Origin: Gordonia humi
GTDB taxonomy: Bacteria; Actinomycetota; Actinomycetes; Mycobacteriales; Mycobacteriaceae
Assembly: GCF_014197435.1 (NCBI RefSeq)
Contig: NZ_JACIFP010000001.1
Coordinates: forward strand, 4,340,001 to 4,404,000
Length of the DNA: 64,000 bases
Direction of reading: 5' to 3'
Part shown: positions 17,207 through 26,007 of the stretch, piece after piece
How the letters are laid out: every line of letters begins with the position of its first letter
Numbering within the stretch: the stretch's first letter is position 1
Notes under the pieces: generated by a model
The model's database searches: none
Told to the model about the DNA's origin: nothing
Seen by the model: the letters and a program-made list of their open reading frames with translations, nothing else
Made by a program: the position numbers and the translations under genes

Positions 17207-18475
17207 ATGTTCACCACTCAGCCCACATCCGATGCGCAGGAGGCTCCGGCCGATCGCGTCCTCCAGATCAGCAGCGGCAAGCTCATCGCCATCGTCGTCT
17301 GCTGGCTGTTCGTCGTCTTCGACGGCTACGACCTCATCGTCTACGGCAACGTGATCTCCAGCCTGGAAGGCGAGTGGGGCATCAGTTCCTCGACCGCCGG
17401 ATCACTCGGCAGTCTCGCCTTCCTCGGCATGATGATCGGCGCGGTGCTCGCCGGGCGCCTGTCCGACCGTGTCGGACGCAAACGCGCGGTGATCGGGTGC
17501 GTGATCGTGCTGTCGATCTTCACCACGTTGTGCGCCGTCGCAACCGGACCGGCGATGTTCGGCGCGATGCGCTTCATCGCGGGCCTCGGTCTCGGCGGAC
17601 TGGTACCTACGTCCAATGCGCTTGCCGCCGAACTGGTTCCGCCGCGTTGGCGGGCTGCGGTCGCCACCATGATGATGTCCGGTGTACCGCTGGGCGGCTC
17701 GGCCGCGGCCCTGCTGGGCATCCCGGTGATCCCGCACTGGGGCTGGCGTCCGATGTTCGCGTTCGCGTTGGTGCCGTTGGTCGTGTTGGTCCCCCTGGCG
17801 ATGAAGTGTCTCCCGTCGACGACTCCGGCGGCCGCGCCGCGAGATTCGGAGACCGAAGGCTTCCGCGCGCTTCTGGGTCCGCGACTGCGGACCGTCAGCA
17901 TCATGTTCGCTCTGGTGACCATGGTGACCCTGCTGGCCTGGTACGGACTCGGCACCTGGCTGCCCAAACTGATGCAGAACGAGGGCACCAACCTGGGCAG
18001 TGCACTGACCTTCGCCCTCGCGCTGAACCTCGGTGCCGTCGCGGGTTCGTTCGTCACGGCGTGGGGAGGAGTCCGGTTCGGAACGCTGCCGACGTCGGTC
18101 GCCGCCGCGTTGATCGCGGGCGTAGCCCTGCTCGGTCTGCTGACCTCCCCGCCGACCGCCGTCGTGTACGTGATCTTCGTGCTGGCAGGCGTCGGCACGC
18201 ACGGTACTCAGTGCCTGATCATCGCCGCCGTCGCGTCGTACTATCCCGACCACTTGCGCGGCACCGCGCTGGGCTGGTCACTCGGCGTCGGCCGAATCGG
18301 CGCCGTCGCCGCCCCGCAGATCGGCGGTTGGCTGCTCGCCGCAGGCCTCGGCGCGAACGCCAACTTCGTACTGTTCGGCGTGAGCGCCCTGATCGCCGCA
18401 GCACTGCTGGCGGTCATTGCGCGCCGCTACCCCGTACCGACGCACAACGGGCCCGTCGCGGCCCCGGCGCACTGA
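17207..18475 (+). CDS. Aromatic-acid:H+ symporter (MFS, AAHS family)
   Basis: Imports an aromatic acid, most likely 3-hydroxybenzoate or gentisate. The 422-residue protein has 12 predicted helices and the AAHS marker FDGYDLIVYG in helix 1, plus the MFS loop motif GRLSDRVGRKRAVI and the helix-4 to -5 pattern GLGLGGLVPTSNALAAE. It lies 33 bases upstream of 3-hydroxybenzoate 6-hydroxylase and is divergent from the IclR regulator, with an operator in between. The PcaK/BenK/MhbT type is well supported; the exact substrate is inferred from the cluster. Confidence 0.92.
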   Translation: MFTTQPTSDAQEAPADRVLQISSGKLIAIVVCWLFVVFDGYDLIVYGNVISSLEGEWGISSSTAGSLGSLAFLGMMIGAVLAGRLSDRVGRKRAVIGCVIVLSIFTTLCAVATGPAMFGAMRFIAGLGLGGLVPTSNALAAELVPPRWRAAVATMMMSGVPLGGSAAALLGIPVIPHWGWRPMFAFALVPLVVLVPLAMKCLPSTTPAAAPRDSETEGFRALLGPRLRTVSIMFALVTMVTLLAWYGLGTWLPKLMQNEGTNLGSALTFALALNLGAVAGSFVTAWGGVRFGTLPTSVAAALIAGVALLGLLTSPPTAVVYVIFVLAGVGTHGTQCLIIAAVASYYPDHLRGTALGWSLGVGRIGAVAAPQIGGWLLAAGLGANANFVLFGVSALIAAALLAVIARRYPVPTHNGPVAAPAH

Positions 18476-18508
18476 TCGAATCCGCACCCGAAGGAAAAGG
18501 AAGTAGTC

Positions 18509-19726
18509 ATGTCTGAACTGAGCACGAGTCGAATCATCGTCGCAGGCGGCGGAATCGGCGGCGCAGCGAACGCGCTCGCGTTGGCCCGCAAGGGTGCGCA
18601 GGTCACCCTCTTCGAGAAGGCCTCTGAATTCGGCGAAGTGGGTGCCGGCCTCCAGATCGGCCCGCATGGATCGCGAATCCTGCAGCATCTGGGTGTGTAC
18701 GACGAGGTGATCGCCAAGGGCGTCGTGCCGAAGAACTTGGTGTTCAAGGATGCGGTCACCGCGGAGACGCTGACGAAGGTCGACCTCGGTCGCGACTACC
18801 AGCAGCGGTACGGCGGCGTGTACTTCGTCGTACACCGCTCCGACCTCCACTCCGCACTGGTGACGGCAGCACAACGCGCCGGAGCCGAACTGATCAACGA
18901 TTCGACCGTGGTCGACGTCGTGACCGAAGGCGACCAGGCGTACGTCACACTCGGCGACGGCACGGTGCACACCGCCGACGTCGTGCTGGGCATGGACGGC
19001 CTACACTCCACACTGCGCAAGAAGCTGCACGACGACAAGCCCGTCGGCTCCGGATACGTCGCCTTCCGCGGCACCATTCCGATGGAGGAGGCCGAACTCG
19101 CCGCCGAACTCGACGACGTGGTGGGCTACATCGGACCGCACTGCCACTTCATTCAGTACCCGCTGCGCAGCGGAACCATGCTCAATCAAGTCGCGGTCTT
19201 CCAGTCGCCGGCGTTCCTACGCGGCGAGGAGAAGTGGGGCAGCGCCGACGAACTCCTCCCCGCCTACGACCACTGCCACGACACCGTGAAGTCTGCGCTC
19301 AAGCACATGTGGACCGACCGGTGGTGGCCGATGTTCGACCGCGACCCGGTCGACGAGTGGGTGGACGGCCGGATGCTGCTGCTCGGCGACGCCGCCCATC
19401 CCCCGCTGCAGTACCTGGCGTCCGGCGCTGTGATGGCGCTCGAAGACGCCAAATGCGTGGCCGACTACGCCGCGGAAGACCTGCACGGCGACAACGCGAA
19501 CTGGCCGCAGATCCTGCGCGCGGTGAACGCCGAACGCGCCCCGCGCTGCAATCGGATCATCACCGTCGGCCGCATGTGGGGCGACCTGTGGCATCTGGAC
19601 GGTGCGGGCCGCATCGCCCGTAACGAACTGTTTCGGACCCGCGACACCTCGAGCTACAAGTACACCGACTGGCTGTGGGGCTATGACTCGGCCCGCGACC
19701 GGGGGCTCGCCCACATCGGCGCCTGA
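18509..19726 (+). CDS. 3-Hydroxybenzoate 6-hydroxylase (FAD monooxygenase)
   Basis: Converts 3-hydroxybenzoate to gentisate with NADH and oxygen, the entry step for the gentisate operon opposite. The 405-residue group A flavoprotein monooxygenase has the FAD Rossmann motif [16 protein letters not shown] near residue 10, the DG motif [12 protein letters not shown] and the second FAD motif [25 protein letters not shown]. The sequence AAGGAAAAGGAAGT precedes the ATG. The salicylate hydroxylase-like family is broad, but the presence of the full gentisate route favours this assignment. Confidence 0.92.
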   Translation: MSELSTSRIIVAGGGIGGAANALALARKGAQVTLFEKASEFGEVGAGLQIGPHGSRILQHLGVYDEVIAKGVVPKNLVFKDAVTAETLTKVDLGRDYQQRYGGVYFVVHRSDLHSALVTAAQRAGAELINDSTVVDVVTEGDQAYVTLGDGTVHTADVVLGMDGLHSTLRKKLHDDKPVGSGYVAFRGTIPMEEAELAAELDDVVGYIGPHCHFIQYPLRSGTMLNQVAVFQSPAFLRGEEKWGSADELLPAYDHCHDTVKSALKHMWTDRWWPMFDRDPVDEWVDGRMLLLGDAAHPPLQYLASGAVMALEDAKCVADYAAEDLHGDNANWPQILRAVNAERAPRCNRIITVGRMWGDLWHLDGAGRIARNELFRTRDTSSYKYTDWLWGYDSARDRGLAHIGA

Positions 19727-19745
19727 CGCTCCCGGCCGACCGGCC

Positions 19746-21020
19746 TCATCGGACGATGTCGTCGTGGCCGGCGACCACCGTCACTCGCCCGCCGTCGCCG
19801 GGGTCCGGATCCGGCAGCACCCCGTCGGGGTCGATGAGGTACACGTCGTGGCCGTCGAGCGTCAGCCGACGGAGGGCCTCGAGGAGCATGCGACGGCCGA
19901 CCGGACCGATCGTCGCGACACGCGCCAGACTGATCGCGACCCGCTTCGCCGTGAGGGGATCGTCTTCGAGTTCTCGCAGGACCCGTTCGGCGCCCGCGAA
20001 GCGGATGCGTCCCTGCAACGACACGACCTGGACCGCGTCGTCGCCGGTGCCCACGATGCGACGTCCACGAACCACCGACGGGCCCGGCGGCGGCACCTCC
20101 ATCAGGTGCAGTCCCATCTCCGAGGTGAACCGGCGGAACAGATCCACGCCACGGACACTGTTGCCGTGCCGATCCAGGCGCGGCGAGAACGTCGCGATGC
20201 CCACCTGTCCGGGCAGCGCACCGATCACTCCGCCTGCCACGCCGCTCTTGGCCGGGATCCCGACGTTCGTCATCCAGTGCCCGGCACCGTCGTACATGCC
20301 GCACGTGGCCATCACGCTGAGTACCTGGCGGACGACCTCGGCCGGCACCACGGGAGCCCCGGTCAGTGGGTTGACGCCGCGGTTCGCGAGCGTGGCGGCC
20401 ATCAGGGCCAGGTCGTCGACGGTCACCAGCAGCGAACACTGACGCGTGTATCCGGTGACCGCGTCGAGCGGCTCGCCCTCAATGATCTCGTTGGCGCGCA
20501 ACATGTTCGCCAACGCTCGATTCCGGTAGGCCGTCGCGATCTCCGACTCGTACACGGCACTGTCGACCGTCAACCGGCGTCCGGCGAACGCACTGAGACC
20601 GTCGATGATCCGCGACGTCCGCTCCTGTGGCGTCGCGCCGGACGGACCGGCCAACGTGTGCGCCGCGATCGCACCCGCATTGATCATCGGATTCAAGGGT
20701 CGGCCGGTGCCCGCCTCGAACGAGATCTCGTTGAACGCGTCGCCGCTCGGTTCCACACTCACCTTCTCCATCACGGCGTCGAATCCCCGATCGGCGAGCG
20801 CGAGCGCGTAGACGAACGGTTTGGAGATCGACTGAATGCTGAACGCGACGTCCGAGTCGCCCTGCGAGTAGAGGCGTCCGTCCTCGGTGCATATCGCGAC
20901 GGCGAGACGGTCCGGATCGGCCGACGCGAGTTCGGGAATGTAGTCGGCAGTCTCCCCCGAGTGATCGGCTTCCACCGATCCGAGAGCTTCGGCTAGATAG
21001 TCAGGTATCGGCGATCGCAC
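19746..21020 (-). CDS. glsA: Glutaminase A with C-terminal STAS domain
   Basis: Hydrolyses glutamine to glutamate and ammonia. The 424-residue protein (GTG start) has the serine-dependent beta-lactamase-like glutaminase domain in residues 1-305, with the Ser64-x-x-Lys67 pair in SIQSISKPF and the typical NPMINAGAIAA, CSLLVTVDDLA and SGVAGGVIGALPGQVGIATFSP. A STAS domain follows (about 330-420: VQVVSLQGRIRFAGAERVLREL), as seen in actinobacterial two-domain glutaminases, probably regulatory. A single gene transcribed on its own. Confidence 0.93.
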   Translation of the reverse strand: MRSPIPDYLAEALGSVEADHSGETADYIPELASADPDRLAVAICTEDGRLYSQGDSDVAFSIQSISKPFVYALALADRGFDAVMEKVSVEPSGDAFNEISFEAGTGRPLNPMINAGAIAAHTLAGPSGATPQERTSRIIDGLSAFAGRRLTVDSAVYESEIATAYRNRALANMLRANEIIEGEPLDAVTGYTRQCSLLVTVDDLALMAATLANRGVNPLTGAPVVPAEVVRQVLSVMATCGMYDGAGHWMTNVGIPAKSGVAGGVIGALPGQVGIATFSPRLDRHGNSVRGVDLFRRFTSEMGLHLMEVPPPGPSVVRGRRIVGTGDDAVQVVSLQGRIRFAGAERVLRELEDDPLTAKRVAISLARVATIGPVGRRMLLEALRRLTLDGHDVYLIDPDGVLPDPDPGDGGRVTVVAGHDDIVR

Positions 21021-21180
21021 TCACTCAACGTACCCCGGGGGCGGTCGGCGCGGCGGCGATCGTCTCCCCGTGCGGTCACTGACGCGGGATCTTCTCCACG
21101 GCCTCGACGTGAGCCGACTCCTCGACCAGCTTGTCCGGATGACGGATCTCGTGCATCGTCGGCGCCGTCGGCCAGTGAGG

Positions 21181-22824
21181 TCACCGGCCCGTCTCGCGCA
21201 TCACGTCGAGCGCGCCGTCCGCCCGCTGTCCGCGCAGCAGCTTCTTGTCGATCTTGCCGACGCTCGTCCGCGGGAGCGCGGTGGTGAAGACCCAGTTCTC
21301 GGGGATCCAGAACTTGGCGACGCGGCCGACGAGCCAGGTGCGCAGGTCCTCGGCGCCGACGGTCGCGCCGTCTTCGACGACGACCACCGCACACGGGCGC
21401 TCGTCCCACTTCTCGTCGGGAACGCCGATCACCGTGACGTCGCGGATCGCCGGATGCCCGGCCAGGGTGTTCTCCAGATCGACCGAGGAGATCCATTCGC
21501 CGCCCGATTTGATGATGTCCTTGGAACGGTCGGTGAGCTTGGCGAAGCCGTCTCGGTCGAGGGTGCCGACGTCGCCGGTACGCAGCCAGCCGTCATGGAA
21601 CTTGTCGGCGGGACCGTCGGATTCGACGCCGAGATACCCGCCCGCGATCCACGGTCCGCGCAGTTCGAACTCGCCGATGGTCTCGCCGTCTCGCGGGAGC
21701 GGTTCGCCCGTCTCCTGGTCGACGATCCGGATCTCGACGCCGGAGATCACTCGCCCCTGGGTGAGGCGTTGTCGCCGGGCGGTCTCGGCGTCGACCCCGC
21801 GCGAGGTCCGGCCCACGGTGACCAGCGGCGACGACTCGGTCATCCCCCACCCCTGCACCACGTCGACGCCGTGGTCGGCGAAGCCGTCGAAGAGCGACTC
21901 CGATGCGGCGGCGCCGCCGATCACCAGGCGTTGCAGCGAGCCGAGGTCGTGGTCGGGTTCGGCGTCGAGCAGGCGCAGGACGTCGTTCCAGACCGTCGGG
22001 ACACCGTTGCCGAAGGTCACCGAGAACGTCTCGATCGCCTCGACGATGGTCGGCGGCGCCAGGAAGCGGTCGAGGAGGACCAGGTCGGCGCCCGCCCAGA
22101 ATCCGCTGTACGGATAGCACCAGGCGGTCGCGTGAAACATGGGGACCGCGACGAGGATGGTGTCGTTGTTGCCGATGCGGAGGGCGTCGACGGCGCTGGT
22201 GGCCAGACTCTGCAGCATGATCGAGCGATGACTGTAGGCGACGCCCTTCGGGTTGCCCGTCGTGCCCGTGGTGAAGCAGATGCTGGCCGCGTCCTGTTCG
22301 TCGACGACGGTCCACTCACGATCGGGTGATGCGGCGGCGAGGACGTCCTCGTACGACACGACACGCTGGGACGCACCGGCGAACACGGCGTCGTCGATCG
22401 TCCCGGAGACGACGATCGTCTCGACGGTGGTCAGCAGGGGCACCACCGGGGCGAACGTCGCGGCGAGCGAATCGTCGACGATCATCACGCGGTCGCCCGC
22501 GGCGTTGACCGTGTAGGCGATCTGTTCCGGGGTGAGCCGGATGTTCGCGGTGTGCAGCACCGCGCCCATCGACGGCACCGCGAAATAGGCTTCGAGGTGC
22601 TCCTGGTTGTTCCACATGAACGTGCCGACGCGGGCGTCGCCGACCACCCCGAGGTCTTCGAGGGCGTTGGCGAGTCGTCGCGCACGAGCGACGACGTCCG
22701 CGTAAGCAGCCGTCCGCCAACCGGTTTCGGTCTTGGTGACGACGGCTCTGTCTGAGCTGTACGCCGCCCCGTGCTCGGCGAGCGTCGAGATGGACAGCGG
22801 AGCGCTCATCATCGTGGATTTCAT
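21181..22824 (-). CDS. Long-chain fatty-acid-CoA ligase (ANL superfamily)
   Basis: Activates a carboxylic acid to an acyl-AMP and then an acyl-CoA. The 547-residue protein shows the AMP-binding P-loop SICFTTGTTGNPKGVAYSHRS, VQGWGMTESSP, the hinge region GWLRTGDVGTLDRDGF and the C-terminal catalytic lysine region PRTSVGKIDKKLL. TAGGGAG precedes the ATG at 22822-22824. It is a paralogue of the ligase at 56312-57958, sharing MWNN and much of the core. It is divergent from a nitroreductase. The substrate cannot be set from sequence. The 160 bases to the glutaminase hold no convincing gene. Confidence 0.92.
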   Translation of the reverse strand: MKSTMMSAPLSISTLAEHGAAYSSDRAVVTKTETGWRTAAYADVVARARRLANALEDLGVVGDARVGTFMWNNQEHLEAYFAVPSMGAVLHTANIRLTPEQIAYTVNAAGDRVMIVDDSLAATFAPVVPLLTTVETIVVSGTIDDAVFAGASQRVVSYEDVLAAASPDREWTVVDEQDAASICFTTGTTGNPKGVAYSHRSIMLQSLATSAVDALRIGNNDTILVAVPMFHATAWCYPYSGFWAGADLVLLDRFLAPPTIVEAIETFSVTFGNGVPTVWNDVLRLLDAEPDHDLGSLQRLVIGGAAASESLFDGFADHGVDVVQGWGMTESSPLVTVGRTSRGVDAETARRQRLTQGRVISGVEIRIVDQETGEPLPRDGETIGEFELRGPWIAGGYLGVESDGPADKFHDGWLRTGDVGTLDRDGFAKLTDRSKDIIKSGGEWISSVDLENTLAGHPAIRDVTVIGVPDEKWDERPCAVVVVEDGATVGAEDLRTWLVGRVAKFWIPENWVFTTALPRTSVGKIDKKLLRGQRADGALDVMRETGR

Positions 22825-22897
22825 GCCAACTCCCTACGACCGATCGTTTGCTCGGTTACCGTACCGAACAAGCACTCGGCAGATGGGAAGGATCCAT

Positions 22898-23557
22898 ATG
22901 ACAGAGCACCTCCTCGATCTCTCGGCTGAGGAAGTCCTGACGACCACGCGCAGCGTCCGCAAACGACTGGACTTCGACCGACCGGTCTCGCGGGAACTGC
23001 TCACCGACTGCGTGCGCGTCGCGCTGCAGGCGCCGTCCGGGTCGAACCGGTGGCTGACGCAGTTCGTGATCGTCACCGACGCCGACCGGCGCAAGGCACT
23101 GGCCGACGTCTACCGCAAGGGATACGAGATCTATCGGAAGACGCCGGGCTACATCGGCGTCGTCGACAAGGGCGACGACGCGCGCAACGCCAATCAGCAG
23201 CGCACCGCGGCGTCGGCCGACTATCTCGCCGAGAACATGCACCGCGCCCCGGCCCTCGTCGTCGCCTGCGGTCCGGGCCGCACCGAGTCGGGGCCGCCGA
23301 TCGCCAAGACGACGCTGATGGGCAGCGTGCTGCCGCCGCTGTGGTCGTTCATGCTCGCCGCCCGCAACCGCGGCCTGGGCACCGCGTGGACCACGGTGAT
23401 GCTGTTCTGCGAGCAGGAGGCCGCCGACGTCCTGGGTGTTCCCAACGACGAGGTGACGATGGCCGCGCTGACGCCCGTCGCGTTCACGAAGGGCACCGAC
23501 TTCAAACCGGCCATGCGTCCCGACCCCGCAGAAGCCATCCACTGGGATCAGTGGTGA
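22898..23557 (+). CDS. Nitroreductase-family FMN oxidoreductase
   Basis: A 219-residue FMN-dependent nitroreductase-fold protein: TRSVRKRLDFDRPVSRELLTDCVRVALQAPSGSNRWLTQFVIV is the typical N-terminal FMN-binding segment, and AARNRGLGTAWTTVMLF the central helix. The ATG at 22898 is preceded by GGGAAGGA; the upstream frame to 22733 overlaps the divergent ligase gene and is not used. The next gene (EthD-like) begins 29 bases downstream, so the two are probably co-transcribed. Substrate unknown. Confidence 0.88.
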   Translation: MTEHLLDLSAEEVLTTTRSVRKRLDFDRPVSRELLTDCVRVALQAPSGSNRWLTQFVIVTDADRRKALADVYRKGYEIYRKTPGYIGVVDKGDDARNANQQRTAASADYLAENMHRAPALVVACGPGRTESGPPIAKTTLMGSVLPPLWSFMLAARNRGLGTAWTTVMLFCEQEAADVLGVPNDEVTMAALTPVAFTKGTDFKPAMRPDPAEAIHWDQW

Positions 23558-23586
23558 CCCGAACCCCGCCGATGGAAGGAACACCC

Positions 23587-23928
23587 GTGTACAAGCTGTT
23601 CGCGTACTGGACCGCACCGAAGCCGGAGGATCGCGAGGCCTTCGAGGAGTATTACGTCAACGAGCACGTGCCGCGGGCGGCCGCCGTCCCGCACCTGGAG
23701 TCGATCGTCACGACGCTCACCTCCGACGGGCTCGAGGGCGGTGAGGCCGCGACGTACCGCGTCGCCGAGATGAGCTTCGCCGATCGCGCGGCCTACGAGG
23801 CCAGCGCGAAGTCGCCCGAGTGGGCCGCGATGCGCGAGTGTGCGGGCGACATCATCGCCGAGTACGGCGTCGTCATGACCGTCGCCCTCGGTGAGACCGT
23901 CGAGGGGACGCCGACGTACCGGGAGTGA
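23587..23928 (+). CDS. EthD-like dimeric alpha/beta-barrel protein
   Basis: A small 113-residue protein with ferredoxin-like fold features of the EthD/REDY family: YKLFAYWTAPKPEDREAFEEYYVNEHVPRAAAVPHLESIVTTL. In this fold the EEYY..HVP stretch lines the pocket. GGAAGGA lies just before the GTG at 23587. Probably co-transcribed with the upstream nitroreductase. EthD proteins assist oxidative degradation systems, but no P450 gene is nearby, so the role is open. Confidence 0.8.
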   Translation: MYKLFAYWTAPKPEDREAFEEYYVNEHVPRAAAVPHLESIVTTLTSDGLEGGEAATYRVAEMSFADRAAYEASAKSPEWAAMRECAGDIIAEYGVVMTVALGETVEGTPTYRE

Positions 23929-24014
23929 GGTCTCCGATCGCGCACGGGTACACCGCGTCGGGACCGTACCGACGCGGCCCATGCGACGACACCGGCCGTC
24001 GGTAGTCTCGGGGG

Positions 24015-25070
24015 ATGTCCACCAGTGACGACGCTCCGACGATGCGCGGCGCCCTTGTCCGCCCCACCCGCGACGTCGTTCTCGAAACGCGCCAGGTCCC
24101 GGCGGTCGCGCCGGGTCAGGTGCTCGTTCGCAGTCGGATGGTCGGCATCTGCGGTACGGACACCCACGCGCTCGCCGGTCGTCATCCGTTTCTCGACGGC
24201 GACTACGCACCGGGCCACGAGGCGGTCGGCGTCGTCGCCGAGGTCGGTGAGGGCGCTTCCGATCTGGTTGCGGGCCGACGAGTTCTACTCAAGCCGAACG
24301 TCGCCTGCGGGGAGTGCGCGAACTGCCTGGCCGAGCGGTCCAATGCCTGCGAGCGGCTGACGTGGATCGGATGCGACGTCTCCCGGCACTGGTCGGGCGG
24401 CATGGCCGAGTACTTCGTCGCCCCGTTGCGGAATCTGTTCCCCGTACCCGACGGCGTCGACGACGCGACCGCGGTGCTCGTCGAATGCCTCGCGACACCT
24501 GTGCACGCGGCGCGGATCGCCGGCGACCTCACCGGTGCGCGAGTCGCGGTGCTCGGCGCCGGGACGATCGGCGTCCTCGCCGTCGTCGCGGCGCTGCATG
24601 CGGGAGCCGGTCGCGTCGTCGTGACGGACATGGACGCGGGCAAGCTCGACCGCGCGGTGCGCATCGGCGCCGCCGCCGGAGTCCTCGCCTCGTCCGACGA
24701 CGCCGACGAGCGGGTGCGCGCCGCCCTGGACGGTCCCGCGGACGTCGTGTTCGACTGCGTCGCAGCGGAGGCGTCGCTGCACCAGGCGGTGCGCCTGGTC
24801 CGTCGCGCCGGAACCGTACTGGTCGTCGGCGTCCCGCCGCGGGCCGCGTCGTTGCCGATGCCGATCGTCCAGGACTGGGAGATCCGCATACAGGGCTGTG
24901 CGGCCTACACCGAGGCCGATGTGGCCGCCGCGCTCGCCATCGCCGCCGAAGGCGGAGTGCCGACCTCCGAGATCGTGTCGCAGACCGTCGGACTGAGCGA
25001 AGTGGCCGCGGCCTTCGCCGCGGCGGCCGCCGATGCGTCCGGAAAGGTGATGGTCGATCCGCGGCGCTGA
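24015..25070 (+). CDS. Zinc-dependent alcohol dehydrogenase (MDR family)
   Basis: A 351-residue medium-chain dehydrogenase/reductase. The catalytic zinc ligand Cys is in VGICGTDTH and the His-Glu pair in APGHEAVGVV. The structural zinc loop is CGECANCLAERSNAC. The NAD-binding Rossmann motif is VAVLGAGTIGVLAV, followed by VTDMDAGKLDRA, where the Asp suggests NAD preference. The type is close to sorbitol/threonine dehydrogenase-like enzymes. A single gene with no informative partner. Confidence 0.92.
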   Translation: MSTSDDAPTMRGALVRPTRDVVLETRQVPAVAPGQVLVRSRMVGICGTDTHALAGRHPFLDGDYAPGHEAVGVVAEVGEGASDLVAGRRVLLKPNVACGECANCLAERSNACERLTWIGCDVSRHWSGGMAEYFVAPLRNLFPVPDGVDDATAVLVECLATPVHAARIAGDLTGARVAVLGAGTIGVLAVVAALHAGAGRVVVTDMDAGKLDRAVRIGAAAGVLASSDDADERVRAALDGPADVVFDCVAAEASLHQAVRLVRRAGTVLVVGVPPRAASLPMPIVQDWEIRIQGCAAYTEADVAAALAIAAEGGVPTSEIVSQTVGLSEVAAAFAAAAADASGKVMVDPRR

Positions 25071-25237
25071 GCGACGTCCGGCCCGTCGGACCCGGTCGAG
25101 ATCGGCCAGGTGCTCGCCATGAGCCCGATGCTCCGTCGAAGGAACTGCCAGTACACCCCTCAGCAGGGAATCCCACGCTCGCCTCGGGACGCGTTGAATA
25201 GAAGCGTCCGATAGATCCGAGCAGAACAGGAGCCGTC

Positions 25238-25564
25238 ATGAGCGACGACGCTGAGAGCACGAGCGGGTGGACCGGCGGGCGGAACGCCTTCGGAGACTTC
25301 GCCCCCGGCATGGTGCACTACACCGACAAAGTCCTCTTCGACGAGGTCTGGGAGCGAGACGGTCTGTCCAAACGCGATCGGAGCCTGGTCACGATCTCGG
25401 CGCTGACAGCGCTGGGGAAGATGGATCAGCTGCGGTCCCGCATGTACTCGCGAGTGGCGGGCAGCGTCGTCGGCACGTCCCCGCAGGTCTCGCCGGTCGC
25501 GGCCTCGCAGGCCGTCGTGCCGGCGCCGAGATCCCCTGGCGACCCCAGAGACGAACAAGGATGA
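25238..25564 (+). pseudogene. Carboxymuconolactone decarboxylase-like protein, truncated
   Basis: Residues 15-68 match the AhpD/carboxymuconolactone decarboxylase family well: FGDFAPGMVHYTDKVLFDEVWERDGLSKRDRSLVTISALTALGKMDQLRS. The following family core (a long helix and the conserved histidine segment) is absent. The rest, up to the stop at 25562-25564, is unlike the family, as if an internal deletion near 25446 had joined out-of-frame sequence. The stop overlaps the cupin start as ATGA, so translation coupling may still be kept. Its partners are a cupin and an aldo/keto reductase. Confidence 0.7.
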
Positions 25565-26007
25565 AAGACATGAGCAACCACTCATTCGAACAGATCTTCC
25601 CGCTCGGTCGGACGAACGACGCCTTCGCGCAGTACTTCGTCGGCCAGAGCTACAACGCCCCCGTCACGGATGGAAGCGTGCCGGTCAACAACATCACCTT
25701 CGAGCCCGGCTGTCGCAACAACTGGCACATCCACCACGGCAGCGACGGCGGTGGTGACCAGATCCTGCTGTGCACGGCGGGCTCCGGCTGGTATCAGGCG
25801 GAGGGTGAGAAGCCGGTCAGCATGGCGCCCGGCACCGCGGTCCGGGTCCCGGCCGGTACCAAACACTGGCACGGAGCCAAGGCCGACTCGTGGTTCAGCC
25901 ATCTGGCTTTCATCACGCCCGGCGAAGGCGTCAGCAACGAGTGGCTGGAACCGGTCACCGACGACGAGTACGGCCGGCTGGCCGACGACGACGAGGCGAA
26001 CGCATGA
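25561..26007 (+). CDS. Cupin-domain protein
   Basis: A 148-residue single-domain cupin with metal-binding motifs in order: NWHIHHGSDGGGDQILLCTAGSGWYQ (motif 1, two His and a Gln) and VPAGTKHWHGAKADSWFSHLAF (motif 2, His). This type is commonly found beside carboxymuconolactone decarboxylase-like proteins, as here. The start is ATG 25561 (overlapping the upstream stop) or ATG 25570. The aldo/keto reductase gene starts inside its stop codon. Function unknown beyond a small-molecule metalloenzyme or sensor. Confidence 0.85.
   Translation: MKDMSNHSFEQIFPLGRTNDAFAQYFVGQSYNAPVTDGSVPVNNITFEPGCRNNWHIHHGSDGGGDQILLCTAGSGWYQAEGEKPVSMAPGTAVRVPAGTKHWHGAKADSWFSHLAFITPGEGVSNEWLEPVTDDEYGRLADDDEANA

Noticed and set aside
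21076..21156. Minus-strand ORF of 26 codons (MHEIRHPDKLVEES...) after the acyl-CoA ligase
   Set aside because: The translation looks plausible and has mixed composition, but there is no ribosome site and no recognisable family. It may be the remnant of a longer gene end; not enough to call.
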